Shown: positions 22,196 through 34,039 of the stretch, piece after piece
Numbering within the stretch: the stretch's first letter is position 1
Layout: every line of letters starts with the position of its first letter
From: Hygrocybe punicea
Lineage: Eukaryota > Basidiomycota > Agaricomycetes > Agaricales > Hygrophoraceae
NCBI GenBank assembly: GCA_963556145.1
Contig: OY744469.1
Coordinates: forward strand, 1,612,001-1,676,000
DNA length: 64,000 nt
Reading direction: 5' to 3'
Notes under the pieces: model-generated
Told to the model about the DNA's origin: nothing
Database searches by the model: none
What the model saw: the letters and a program-made list of their open reading frames with translations, nothing else
Translations under genes and position numbers: made by a program

Positions 22196-22640
22196 CATCT
22201 GGGGTGGTGGTCTCTGCGCCAATCGTCGCTGTCGTCCTCCTCCTCCTCGTTTCCGTTGGAGTGGGTCCGAGGCTGCTCACACATGAAAGGGGAAGTCACG
22301 ACAGAATCCGATAGGATATCATAAGATGGACTAAGAATTAGACAGGAAATCCTACATAAGGGATCCAACCGTGAGACCTAAGTCACATGATGGACCAGGC
22401 ACAACTACTCCACCGTCGTTGTTGAGGCGGTGGGGAGTGGGAGCACAGCGGAATGGGGGGATGGTGGTGGTAAAAGCTTGAAAGGCGTGTGACTTGTTCA
22501 CTTGCCTTTTACTACCACATGCCCGCCTCCCAACTCGCCTCCTGCCACATTCCCACTCCCCACCACCTCAACAATGACGGAAATGAGGAGGAGGACAACG
22601 ACGGCAACGATTGGCGCAGAGACCACCACCCCGGATGTCC
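22196..22640. repeat. Imperfect inverted repeat next to the gap
   Basis: The left arm (22196-22256 and 22400-22493) is complementary to 22498-22638 around a centre near 22495. Matching words include GCGCAGAGACCACCACCCC and its complement, and GGGAGTGGGA versus TCCCACTCCC. The left arm holds about 140 extra bases (22257-22400). Open frames through this region on both strands are a by-product. Confidence 0.6.
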
Positions 22641-23762
22641 TCAAAGCCGCGCAGGAGCGCGCCCCGACTTTTTCAACCAACGGCCTCGAACGTCGAAACC
22701 AGCAGTGGCGGACCGGGCGCACAGTGACGAAGATGACGAGGGCGATGTGGAGAGTCGCCACCGGCGATGGTGTGGTCAACGGCGGCAGCGGCGTCGAGAT
22801 ATCGCCACCGCAACCGGTGGTGCGGCCATCCTCGCACGACTTGACAGTGGCAGTGATCTGGACCATGAAACCCACTACGGGGACCACGGGGACGTCGTAG
22901 ATGACGTCCCCATTGTTTTTATCGATGATGGAATGCAAAGGGGGCCGTGGGGGGCCTTAATGGTACAGGTGAGTACCCATCCCCCTCCTGCTTTTCCCCC
23001 ACGTACTTACCCCTTCCCGCCGCTCGTTTGGGGCCGGGAGCCCTCCCCAATCCCTCCCCTCTCTGTTTCCCCCAACCGCCTCGCTTCCCGGACCTTTCCT
23101 CACCACCCATCGCCACCCCCCTCTCCATGCACCCTTCCCCGGCCCCCAGCGTCCCTCCCCCCCATCACCCACCCTCTACCACCCTTCGCTATCAATTCCA
23201 GACCCAGTCCGGCGCCTCCGCGAAGGTGAGTACCCACCCGTTCATCGGCAGCGCCCCATGTATGATTATTTTTTATTTCTTTTATTTCTCTTTTATTTCG
23301 TTTATTTTCATGTATATTAGTCTATATACAGTATTTATAAGAATATATCTATGATATGTAAAAAATTCCACAAGAAAAGACGGCGGGATAGTGAAATTGT
23401 CGTGCACAACGTCGTCGACAATGAGCGCGAATGCCTGTGAGTGATGGGTGGGGCCATGGCAACGGTGACGGGAAAGCCTGAGCCCATCAGCGCCCTTGTT
23501 CCTGACCGGACCTGACATTCCAAAACGGGTTATTACTGTATTTAGGACACTACTACATTACTAGTATACGCTACTAATAACTACTAATAAGACTTATATG
23601 GAGGTCCTTGTTCCCTGACCACGTGGTACCCCTTTGGGACCCCAAAATAAGGAACTCATCTACAGCGGCTGCAGGCCCTTCCAACAACCAACAATCGCAA
23701 CAATCGCTACAAATATAATCCCCAGTTCCACAAGAAACAGCAAACCCAACAATCACTTAACA

Positions 23763-25560
23763 ATGCGCCAAGCCACGCTCATCAGCAGTAAAAACAGCTC
23801 CAAGTCGGTAAACCAGGACCCCGTGAACACCAGATCGTCCACTGCCCCCGGTACCCAAAAAAAGAAAGATAACAGACAAGAAGACACCGAAGATGAAGAC
23901 ATCAATTCCCCGGAAGCAGCTAAAGAATATCTTAATGCTAAGTTCCACTCCCTAGAACACAAAGAAAATGATGCCACTATATTATCAGCGATGTTATTTC
24001 ATCTGGCTACAGGAAATGACCTCACTGGAAATCGCGAAGCAATAGACACTATCAGATCAATCGCCTTCATCCTACTGGACCTCGATCTCGAACTCAAAGC
24101 AGCAGCACTCTCCAAACAGCTTACAGACAAGCTCAAAATTGACCAACACCAGCTCGATCCTCTCACGAAGGACTTCGACCTGATCGTCGACGCGATCGTA
24201 GACAGGGTCACCAAGAAAGTCGAAACCAACTTGGAAGCCACCAAGACCCAACTCCAACAACTTGCCGACAACCTACAGAACTCAACAAACGCAATAGAAG
24301 CCACCATGACCACGTACAAAGATGTCCTCATCAATCAAGTAAGACCCCCCTCACCATAACACTAAGAACCCATCTATTAGCTCGAGAGAGGCCCTGCAAG
24401 CCTGACATATACTCCTCGACATTAAACCCCCCCATCACGAGGACTTGGAAAAACTCAGCCATGCAGGCATCCTAAATAAAGCCAACCAAATCATCAGTAC
24501 GAATGGCGCCCCGGAAGGCCAAAAATTCCGTGGCGCAACCAAACTACGCAATGGAGGAGTACTCTTGGAAGCAAATTCAGATTTACTCGTGAAATGGTTA
24601 CTAACTGATGCCCAACGTACGAGATTTACAGACGACTTCGGCTACGGCGCAGAGATCAAACCACGGTCATATGCAATTATCGCATACTTCATCCCCCTTA
24701 CATTCGACCCCGAAAACGTAAAACATCTAAGGGAGGTCGAAGAGACAAACGATCTACCGACAAATACCATCACCAAAGCAAACTGGATCAAACCAAAAGA
24801 AAAACGCGCGGCAAACCAGACCTGCGGCCACGCCATTTTCACTACCTCCTCACCCGATGTCGCTAACTCCATTATCTCCAAAGGTTTCTACATATGCCAC
24901 AAACGAATCAAAGCCAACAAGTGTAAATGGGAACCCCTTCGTTGCCTGCGCTGCCAACGCTGGAATCACATAGCCTCATCATGTCCAGCCCTGAACGACA
25001 TATGTGGCACATGCGGCAACAACCACCGAACGGCCAATTGCACCGACAACAACAACAAATTACATTGTACACCCTGCAGAAAGGATGGCCACACCAGCTG
25101 GGACCGCTCCTGCCCCACCTTCGTCCAAAAATGTAAGGATCCAGACGCTAACAATATAGAAAACCGAATGCCCTACTACCCCACGGACGAATCCTGGACT
25201 CACGCATTCACACCCATTGAACCCCCAGCGAACCCTACACCCAACTCACATGGACATAGACCACTAAGCAACGAAGACCGCCACTACATTCCTAATACGC
25301 ACGCTCACCAAATCCCCCCACCCAGACCCAACTTCACGTGCATAAACCAAAACCAAAACCATCATAGAGCCTCTCGGGACATGCGCCCTCACCTCGCACA
25401 AACAACCCTGCCCTTCACTTCAAACGAACGGGCTCCTCCCAATGATCCCATCCCACGCACTCGCACGCCAGAAGGATGGGGTGACCGCCCCCCATCCCCT
25501 CTCTCCGCCTTTAACAGAGCATCAACATCCAATTCCAACATACACTTGACCCATGCCTGA
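23763..25560 (+). pseudogene. LINE ORF1 (gag-like, CCHC zinc knuckles), one frameshift and one stop
   Basis: ATG 23763 opens a frame with a basic/acidic N-terminus and a helical coiled-coil region (KAAALSKQLTDKLKIDQ) to about 24355. Near the C-run at 24342-24348 the frame shifts by one base and a TGA occurs at about 24415-24417 (gene probably read Arg). The second part, 24445-25560, has a nucleic-acid-binding domain followed by three CCHC knuckles: CLRCQRWNHIASSC, CGTCGNNHRTANC and CTPCRKDGHTSWDRSC. The C-terminus is disordered and Pro/His-rich. ORF1p coats the RNA in LINE ribonucleoprotein particles. The stop codon overlaps the start of ORF2. Confidence 0.85.
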
Positions 25561-28500
25561 ACAACCCAACGTACAGCCGTACCGCATAAATATATGGCAA
25601 ATCAACTTAAACAAATCAGCCAAAGCGCAGTGGGACCTCATGAATTCAAATATTTTCAATAAATGTGACATCTTACTAATACAAGAACCCTACTTCGACA
25701 GATACAACAACACGAAAGCCACACACGACTGGAGGGTCATATACCCCACATCCCGATTCAACCTCAACATGGCCATCAGATCAGTCATCTTCATTAACTC
25801 TAAACTAGACACGACTACATGGGAACAAATCAAACTCCCCAACACCAACGACATTACCGCCATCCGCATCCGAAGCCCACATGCCAACCTCTCCATCTTC
25901 AATATATACAATGACTGTCTCCACTCTCATAACCTTGCAACGCTAACAGAATTCACCAAGGACAACGAAAACTCTCTACATCAAAACGCAAATGACCACA
26001 TGTTGTGGTGCGGCGACTTCAACCGACACCACCCCCTATGGGACGAGGAAAGAAACCACCACCTATTTACCGCCAACGCCCTGGACCAAGCACGCTTACT
26101 CATAGAGGCTATAACCGATCACAACATGACGATGGCGCTGCCCAAAGACCTGCCGACCCTGGAATCCATGGCCACCAAAAACTGGACAAGAACTGATAAC
26201 GTCTTCTGCTTGGCCAAAACTTTAGATTCAATACTCATATGCGACACAAAACCCAACGATTGACCCACCGGCACCGATCATATCCCAATACTTACCTCAC
26301 TACTCTTTCAAACCCGCACACGCACACACACACCCAAACGTGACTTCATAATGACCGACTGGGACAAATTCCGTGACACACTAACCACTCGCTTACGACC
26401 CTTTCCAGAGCCAACCAAGATCCTCTCCAAACAGCAACTAACTCAAACCATCATGAATCTGACAAAATCGATACAAGACACCATCGATGAGATCGTACCC
26501 ATCTCTAAGCCGACCCCACACTCAAAACGATGGTGGAACAAGGACCTCTCGGACCTGAGAAAAAAGAAAAACAGGCTAAGTTTCGAATCGTATAGAAAAC
26601 GAGCTTTACCTAACGACCCCATCCACAAAGAATACCGCTGCACCAGGAACAGCTATGGTGAAGCCATCATGAAAGCCAAAGAAGCCCACTGGACGGCCTT
26701 CTTAGAGGAGGCCAACGACTACAGCCTATGGACGGTCAACCGCTGTATTTCAAACCCAATCAGCGATTACCCTCGCAGAGACGGAGGCAACACGGTAATA
26801 CCCACACTCGAATACACAGCCCAGGATGGCACAACAAAACACGCCTCCTCAAACGAAGACAAAAGCAGAGTAATCGCAGCAAGCTTCTTCCCACCTTCCC
26901 CACCTATGTCCACTGTTCCACCAAATCATGAATATCCCACCAGAATAGCCTACACGCCCATCATCACGCGGGACCAAATAACCAGACACGTCAACAAAGT
27001 AAAACCCTTCAAGGCCCCAGGACCCAACGGCATCCCCAACGTGGTACTCAAAGAAATAAACCCAATCATTATAGACCATCTATTCTACATCTACAATGCC
27101 TTTTTCGACCTCGATACATATCACAATAGCTGGAAAGAATCTACGACCTGCGTACTCAGAAAACCCGGCAAGCCCCGCTACGACATTCCCAAGGCCTATC
27201 GACCCATCGCCCTCCTCAATACCTTACCGAAAATACTGACCTCAATCCTGACAGAAATCATCGTACAACTAACCGAAGAACACCAATTACTACCATCGAC
27301 CCACTTCGGCGGCCGACCCGGACGCTCGACCACGGACTCAATGCACCTACTAGTCAACCGCATCAAGCACGCCTGGAGAAACAAAAGGGTAGCAACCATC
27401 CTATTCTTAGACATCGAAGGCACATTCCCAAACGCGGTCACAGCCCGCCTACTCCATAACCTACGAAAGCGTCGCATCCTGGAACAGATAGTTACCATCA
27501 TCGGACACATACTATCAGATCGAACCACACGACTAAAGTTCGACGACTACACCTCCGACCCCATCCGTCTCATAAACGGTATCGGACAGGGCGACCCACT
27601 GTCTATGATTATTTACCTGTATTACAATGCTGATCTACTAGACGTCCCTGTAGGTCCCCGCGAGCTAGCAGTGGCCTTCGTGGACGATGCCGCGCTTTAC
27701 GCGGAAGGTCATAGCTTTATCCACATGCATGCAGCCATCAAGGACATGATGAATAGACCCGGAGGCGCATACGAATGGTCCAGAGACCACAATTCCAAAT
27801 TCGAAACAAACAAATTTGCTCTCATTGACTTTTCACAGAAACGGCAGATCGCACGACCGCACCTAACCTTGCAAAACGTAACAATCAAACCCATGAAATC
27901 ACATCGCTTCCTAGGCATTATAGTCGACCAACAACTACGATGGCACGAACAACGAGACCATACACTATCCAACGCCACCAAATGGATCGCACTTTTCTGC
28001 AGACTATCCAGAACCAAAACCGGAGTCAACACCAGACTAATGCGACGACTCTATAATGCAGTGGCCGTTCCCAAAATAACCTACGCAGCCGATGTTTGGT
28101 ACCCCCAAGTCCACAAAGTACCTGGATACAAGAACAAGCAGGGTTCGGTCAAAGCCATGAAAGAATTAACGAAAGCACAATGCATGGCCGCACTAAAAAT
28201 AACCGGAGCTCTATGATCCTCCCCCACCGATCTACTCGACATGCATGCAGGTATCCTGCCGATTAACATCCTACTTCACAGAGCCTGTCACCGGGCAATA
28301 GTAAGGATGGCCACCTTACCATCATCACACCCACTCTACAAACCAATCCGACAATGCGCTAAACATCTAGTCCTCAGACACAAATCACCATTACACACCC
28401 TAATGCACCTATACCGCATAAGCCCAGACGACACCGAAACGATCACACCACCGACCTGCTCACAGTTCCCAGCTCTCCGCACACACGTTGCCCGCTCCAG

Positions 28501-29491
28501 AGAACGATCCCTGCAAGAAGAACAGGCCGACCCAGCAGACATCAAAATCTACACCGACGGCTCAGCCTTCGAAGGCGGAGTGGGATCAGCAGCTATCCTA
28601 TACAGATTGGGCCGCACACAGACGAAAATTCTACGCTATCACCTAGGTTCGACCGACAACCACACCAACCCGGAAGCCGAAATGTTAGCCTGCACCCTCG
28701 CCATACACCTACTCAGCAAGGAACCCCATCCACTGACAGCAACAATATACATCGACAGTCAATCTACGATCCTCGCGACAGGCCGCCCATACCTAAAGTC
28801 AAGCACGGGACAGTACATTGTCAGGGAGTTCCAGGACATGAGAACCCGCCTAGCCGAGACAAATCCACAGCTAAGAATCACTATTAGATGGATCTCCGCT
28901 CACGATGACGTAGTAGGTAACGAAGCAGTGGACCAAGAAGCGAAAAGAGCTGCCCAAGGTTCCTCAAGCGCATGCAACCTCCTACCCATATGGCTACGTG
29001 GCACCACCCTTCCGTCGGGTACCTCTGCAATCAAAACGGCATTCAAAAAGTCCATGGCGACCAAATGGGAGGAGGAGTGGAAAACATCCCCTCGCTACGT
29101 CCGATTCACTCGCATTGATCCCACATTCCCAATATGAAATTTCATCAAGCTGACCCAGTGTCTCAAAAAATCGCAGGGCAGCCTACTGACCCAACTCCGC
29201 ATAGGTCACATTCCGCTGAATTACTATCTCTATAAGATCAACAAAGTACCTTTGCCATCGTGTCCCGACTGCGGACACACCAACGAGAATATTCATCATT
29301 TCATCTTTGACTGCCCAGCGTACGATCACCCAAGACACCTACTATTCGTCAAACTCCGCCACAACGCTCACTCACTCAGATATCTACTCAACACAAAAGA
29401 TGGCGTCTCGGAGCTATTAAAATACATAGGAAGAACTGGCCGTCTCGCCACCACCTTTGGTGACCTATCTCAACCTACACAACACGACTGA
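25553..29491 (+). pseudogene. LINE ORF2: endonuclease, reverse transcriptase, RNase H; three TGA stops
   Basis: A single frame of 1313 codons. The N-terminus is an APE-type endonuclease (NIWQINLNKS, LLIQEPYF, CGDFNRHHPLW, then TGTDHIPI), the centre a reverse transcriptase (FKAPGPNGIPN, AYRPIALLNTLPKIL, LDIEGTFPNA, catalytic FVDDAALYAEG), then RNase H (YTDGSAFEGGVG, NPEAEMLA, YIDSQS, SAHDDVVGNEAVDQEAK) and a C-terminal CPDCGHTNENIHHFIFDC zinc-type motif. The only breaks are in-frame TGAs at 26261-26263, 28214-28216 and 29135-29137, each replacing an expected Arg. No frameshift was found. It starts at an ATG overlapping the ORF1 stop. Confidence 0.92.
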
Positions 29492-30155
29492 CCACCCCGA
29501 ATCAACAGATATGACCAACCACGATCATGAACCCTGTGGATACCCACCCACCACAAACAGTACACAAGCACGCCAACCAACTGCCTCCACTTCTCGCCCT
29601 CCCGCTCACCTGCCCACAATAGGCTCCGCACTCCTCGAAACAACCGTCACGCGAGCCCGAGAACCCACGAGAATTCACGCCCCCGCATTTCACATTCATC
29701 TTATACTTACATTTCTCTCTGCGTTAGCCCATCGTGCACACCCGCACACGTGGCCGAGCACTTACTAGACGACCACTAGTACCCACAATTAACAGAAAAA
29801 GGGCACTCTCATCAGACGGACAAGGCAAGTAAAACAATGCTGGGAAGCATTGGGGTTCCAGGGGGGGTCACTCGTCGGAATTGCACTTGCTAGTCAGAGA
29901 CGCAGAAAGGGAAGGTCCCCTATTTAGATAACTATTCCTATTCGCCCACATGTAAGGTCCTACATAGGGTCCGCCCCAATGGACATAAAATTGGAAAGAA
30001 AAAAAAAAAGAAAAAAAAAGACTTACATACTGAGGCTAGGGTGGAGACTGATTTATGGCCGGATCGGCGGTTTTAAGACTTCAGAGCCTTATAATAGTGG
30101 TTGAGACACGTGTTCAACCACTATTATAAGGCTTGTAGTGTGGGAAGGTCAGGTG

Positions 30156-30612
30156 GCTGGGTGCCCAGAAGTGATATCATGTGTGTGACATGTCACAATA
30201 CAGTGTTACAGCAATGCAAATGCATAAAGACAATTATGTAGTCTTTCACCACAATTCAGGCAATGCAGCAATGCATAAGGATAATTATGTAGTATTTCCA
30301 TAGACAGGCTGATACAGGACAGTTGACCATCTTAATGTCATTTTGCCTACTTATGCCATGTAGATCTTTGCACAGGTTGGTTGCTGCTGTATATATATGG
30401 TGAGGAGCAAAGACCACAATTGAAATAAAATAGCTTCACCTATCATTTTGCTTGGGTTTTCTGCCCCCATGAGATCTCCCAGAGCACTGTGCTGCTTCAG
30501 CCTGTGCTTGTTCAGACAGCAATTTTTCTGCCATGTCTCTTGCCACCCTCTCTCGCTCTATTCTCTCTAGTTTGGCACTCTCTCATTCCACTCTTTCCCT
30601 GTCTGCCCTGTC
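30156..30612. other. No gene identified
   Basis: AT-rich unique sequence between the end of the foldback element and the minus-strand gene remnant. CAATGCAG/AATTATGTAGT words occur twice (about 30205-30250 and 30262-30295), suggesting a small local duplication of about 55 bp. Confidence 0.35.
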
Positions 30613-32440
30613 TCATTCTGCCCTGTCTCTTGCCACCCTGTCTCTTTCTGCCCTCTCTTCTTCTGCTCTCTCTCTTGCCATGACCTCTCTTGCTGCCCTC
30701 TGTCTTTCCACCCTCTCTCTTTCTGCCCTCACACTTTCTGCCCTTTCTCTTTCCACCTTCTGTCTCTCTTCTGTCTCTCTTTCCACAGTCTCTCTTTTCA
30801 CTGTCTCACTTTCCACTCTTTCTCTTTCTACCTTCCATCTCTCAACCCTCTTTCTTTCCACCCTCTCTCTCTTGACCCTCTCTCTCTCCACCCTGGCCTC
30901 TTCTCGCTGTGCATTGCCCTCCTGTCCCTGCTGGTGATCCTTGTCCCTCTGACCTTGTTGTGGAATCTCCTCTTGGTTTCCTCCCTGTTCTTCATCTGGA
31001 CTTGAGTCGCCATTGGGTGAAGCACTACTCCAACTGCACTCGCTACTGTTGTCTTCAGTATCAGTCATCTTCTCCTTCTCCTTCCCCTTCCCCTTCCCCT
31101 TCATTGACGACTGGGTTTGTCTGTCACAATTAGACGTCTTCTTAGCAACAGCCTTCTGTTTCACCTGATGCCTGTTGGACTTTGAAGACACCCTGTAAGT
31201 CCCCTTTGGTTGTCGTGCACCCATAGCGCTGGATTCTGCATGGTTCACCACACTCATCCCAGCCAATGCAGCAGCGGTCTGTTTGTCTTTTCTGGCCTTG
31301 ACGAATGCATTTTGTGGTCGTTGATCACTTTGTAAGATGGATTTAAACCGGAACATTGGCAAACCCTGTTTCTGCCTCTCCAACCAGTGTTTGTGCATTT
31401 GTCAAAGATCGTAAAGCCTCATTTTCCAGGGCTCCTTGAGCTGCACATTCATTGGAAGGTAGGAATTTTCCATGTAATCAGGGGTCGTTCTTTCGATCAT
31501 TCCCCATGGAACGGAGGAGGTGGTGTTGTGGGTGGTATTTCCTGGCATAAGTGGTCAATGGGGGATGTATGTACCAGCTCACCACTCATGAACCGTCACA
31601 GTGACAATTGACCTAATCATATCGCGTAGGGTTGTCAGGGTTGGAGTTTCCTCATCTGGAATGATGGGCCATCCATTCTCGTCGGTCTGAAGTTTGTAAG
31701 GAGTGCCTTTGTCGTAGTGTGATGGCATATCGTCACTGCTGTTGTCATGGTTATCATTGTCCCCTGCCTTGTCTAAGGACATAGAAGTTAGATATCCATA
31801 ATCAAAGGTTGATAGGATGGAATATCACTATTTTTGAATGTCACCACTAAACGTTCATCCCACGATGACCATATCACATCTTCCTCCTTCGTGAAGACCT
31901 TTGAAAACTTTTCACCAACAGGACCAGGAGTTTCCAGCCTCAAAGGAAAGGATATAAGCAAATTGTGTATCGTAATAACAAGGGAACATACTTTCCTTTA
32001 ATCAACATCCCGTTCTCATCCTTGTACCCAAACATCATGAAAAGCTTGACGCCCATCTGTTGATCCACATCCTTCATGAATTTAAGGGTGGTCTTGCCAA
32101 AATCTTTGGTTGCTTGACTGTGTAAAGTGAGAAGATTCAACTTATGTCGATGACTATCAGTGGACATGCTTTCTTTTAATGTCGACTCCTGCACCTTGTT
32201 TGTTCCAGCTCTCGGCTAGAGCTGCATATTCAGAGAGCTTTTCGGAACTAGTGTTGCTGAAGTTCAGTTCGGTCCGGTTCCGAGCCTTTTTGGCGGAACC
32301 GCGAACTGAACTTCGGGTCCGGTTTGGCGCATGGCCAAACCTGGACCCGGACGGCATTGAACCGTCTCGCCGCGTTCGGTCTGGGTTCAGACCGCGTCTG
32401 AACCCAGACCGAGGTTGGCTCACCCCGTGAGCTCCGTTCT

Positions 32441-32492
32441 CCTCGCGAATGGCAGGCACGTATCAATTGATACGGCGCTACACTTCGCGAGG
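32441..32492. repeat. 52-bp palindrome, CCTCGCGAA...CAATTG...TTCGCGAGG
   Basis: This copy sits in the left part of the 32249-33585 element. Ends are perfect nonamer complements and the centre is TATCAATTGATA. It resembles 34906-34958 and 36719-36768. Confidence 0.8.
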
Positions 32493-32514
32493 TAGTTGGG
32501 CTGCGGGGGAGCCG

Positions 32515-33135
32515 TCCGGTGCTGCTGCTGCTGCTGCTGCTGCTGCCGTCGCGTTGCTGCTGTTGCTGCGGCCGTTGGCGTTGTTGCTGCTGCTGCTGCT
32601 GCTGCTGCCGTTGCTGCCGTTGCTGCTGTTGCTGCTGCTGCCATTGCCGTGGCGTTGCTGCTGTTGCCGCCGTTGCCGCTGTTGCCGCTGTTGCTGCTGC
32701 TGCCGTCACTGCTGCCGTCGTTGCTGCCGTCGTTGCTGCCGCTGCCGTCGCCGTTGCTGCTGCCACTGCTGCCGCTGCTGTCGTGGCCGTTGCTGCTGCC
32801 GCTGCCGTTGCCGTTGCCGTTGCTGCTGCTGCTGCTGCTGGCCGTCGTGGTTGTCGTTGCCGTTGTTGTTGCCGCCGCTGGTGGTAGTGGTGGTGGTGGT
32901 GGTGGTGGTGGTGTTGCAGCTGTCGTGCATCCGTTGCTGCCGGCGCTGCTGCTTCTGTTGCTGCTGCCGTTGCTGCCAGTGCTGCTGCTTCTATTGCTGC
33001 TGCTGCTGCTTCTGCTGTTGCTGCTGCTGCTGGCCGTTGCCATCGTCGTTGCCTGGTTGCCATAGCCGTTCCCATTTCTGTTGCCGCCGCTGGTGGTGGT
33101 GGTGGTGGTGGTGGTGGTGTTGCAGCTGTCGCGCG
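32515..33135. repeat. CTG/GCT/CCGTTG trinucleotide-rich tract with two GGT runs
   Basis: About 600 bp of GCT, CTG and CCG triplets with CCGTTG hexamers, interrupted by two (GGT)n runs at about 32883-32910 and 33090-33118. The two GGT runs share flanks (TTGCCGCCGCTGGTGG and GTTGCAGCTGTCG), so the tract contains a duplicated unit of about 205 bp. It produces long open frames on both strands. Confidence 0.9.
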
Positions 33136-34039
33136 TCCGTTGGCATTGGGTTGGCGTTGGCATCCATCTTGTGCCAAGATGGGTGTGGCCGCGACGTGGT
33201 CGCGGTCGAGTTCCCTGTCGCAAATGACATTAGTAAAGTTAAGAAAAGCTTGAAACTGACCTTCGCGTTGAGTGTTGATGTTGTGTTGCGTGTTGATGTT
33301 GTGTTGCGTGAAAGCTACACGGTCACAGCCGGTCACATGATACCATTTAACACGAAATAGTAAGTCAAGAAATACGAAAAACAAATGAAATAAATACCGT
33401 AAAAATAGCTGCGTTCGCGGTTTGGACGCGGTTTGGAGCCGTTCAGGAAATCCGGCGGGCCTTGAAACCCGGAACTGAACCCGCGGTCCGGTTCAGCACT
33501 TGGCTGAACTTAGACTGAACCTCGGGTTCGGTTCGGGGTTTGAACCGGGTTCGGCTAGGTTCGGAACCGAACTACGGCAACACTATTCGGAACTGAGACC
33601 AGTGACTAGCTCACTCTAAGCTTTACCATAGCACCTGATATAACCTGGTGTCCCTGCAGCCTCCCCTGACATCTTGGCAGTTCTTTCATCTATCTCCTTT
33701 CTCATCTTTTCCCTCAAGACAAGCCTGACAGTCCACTTCCCCAAAAATTTCGGTGCATCTTCAGTTTGGTCCTCTTGTTTGGACCGATGATTGTGATACC
33801 ATGTTTGGATTTTCTAATTATGTGGTATGGCAGACAGTTTATCTTCACAATACAGAAATTCACATACAGTCTCCATCTCGGATGGCAATTCTGCGCCATC
33901 AGCTTTGGCGGATCATCTCAGTTGTTTTTGATGCCTTTTACCACTACAATTCAATCTTCTGCACTGGCTTGTCTGTATTGATCATAGTCTTTTTCAAGGA
34001 TCGCGGAAAATGCAGATGTTATCCACTTCATTTTTGCTA

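Larger units (their letters stand above)
23601..30021 (+). mobile_element. Non-LTR retrotransposon (LINE, Tad1/I-like), nearly full length
   Basis: A 6.4-kb element with 5' leader, gag-like ORF1 with three zinc knuckles, ORF2 with endonuclease, reverse transcriptase and RNase H, a 3' leader and an A-rich tail (29995-30021). Probable target-site duplications are AAGACTTATAT (about 23590-23600) and AAGACTTACAT (about 30020-30030). It is inserted inside a foldback element. All premature stops are TGA and consistent with CGA to TGA change. RNase H presence and zinc-knuckle ORF1 agree with the fungal Tad1 or I-type clade. Exact clade needs a tree. Confidence 0.9.
22890..30155. mobile_element. Second foldback-element copy, split by the LINE
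   Basis: From about 22890 (centre GGGGACGTC/GACGTCCCC) to 23600 the sequence follows the right arm of the 19857-21393 element: TTTTTAT..GATGGAATGCA, GGCCGTGGGGGGCCTTAATGG, the C-rich block, TTTATTTCGTTT, GGTGACGGGAAAG and TTACTGTATTTAG. The arm resumes after the LINE at about 30022 and ends at 30155 with the same terminal sequence (CCTTATAATAG.., GTGTGGGAAGGTCAGGTG). The left arm is missing or replaced by unrelated sequence, so this copy is truncated. Confidence 0.7.
32249..33585. mobile_element. hAT-like element (1337 bp) carrying a CTG/GCT-rich tract
   Basis: Perfect 8-bp duplications TTCGGAAC flank it (32241-32248 and 33586-33593). Terminal inverted repeats read TAGTGTTGCTGAAGTTCAGT and TAGTGTTGCCGTAGTTCGGT. 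Subterminal sequence is made of GGTTC/GAACC words. The inside is a trinucleotide-rich tract (32515-33135) and a CCTCGCGAA..TTCGCGAGG palindrome (32441-32492). No transposase is encoded: open frames are homopolymeric (Leu, Ala, Gln, Cys). It interrupts the 30613-34010 gene and excision of element plus one duplication restores its frame. Confidence 0.9.
30613..34010 (-). pseudogene. Unrecognised multi-exon gene family member, split by a hAT-like element
   Basis: On the minus strand, coding-like segments follow in order: KFLGKWTVRLVLREKMRKEI (about 33760-33670), GEAAGTPGYIRCY, LVTGLSSE up to 33594, then after the element KLSEYAALAESWNKQGAG (32240-32180), QATKDFGKTTLKFMKDVDQQ and GYKDENG (32110-32000), GPVGEKFSKVFTKEEDVIWS (about 31920-31860), MPSHYDKGTPYKLQTDENGW (31730-31660), WGMIERTTPDYMENSYLPMN (31510-31450), and a long Arg/Glu-rich coiled coil to 30613. 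I recall similar proteins in several Agaricomycetes but know no function. Stops and frameshifts (for example TAG near 33625, a shift near 32165) plus the insertion indicate a dead copy, though some breaks may be introns. Confidence 0.55.

Noticed and set aside
22489..23229. 246-codon plus-strand ORF rich in Pro, Arg and Asp
   Set aside because: It runs through an inverted repeat into the C-rich arm of the foldback element. The same region is open on the other strand.
19857..30155. One 10-kb element bounded by the two similar termini
   Set aside because: TCACAGTC duplications flank 19857-21393 alone, and no matching duplication (GCTGGGTG) is found for the outer pair.
32248..33384. Long Gln/Ala/Thr or Leu/Cys-rich ORFs on both strands, up to 378 codons
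   Set aside because: They follow from the triplet-repeat tract inside a MITE with clear target duplications. No start context or domain.
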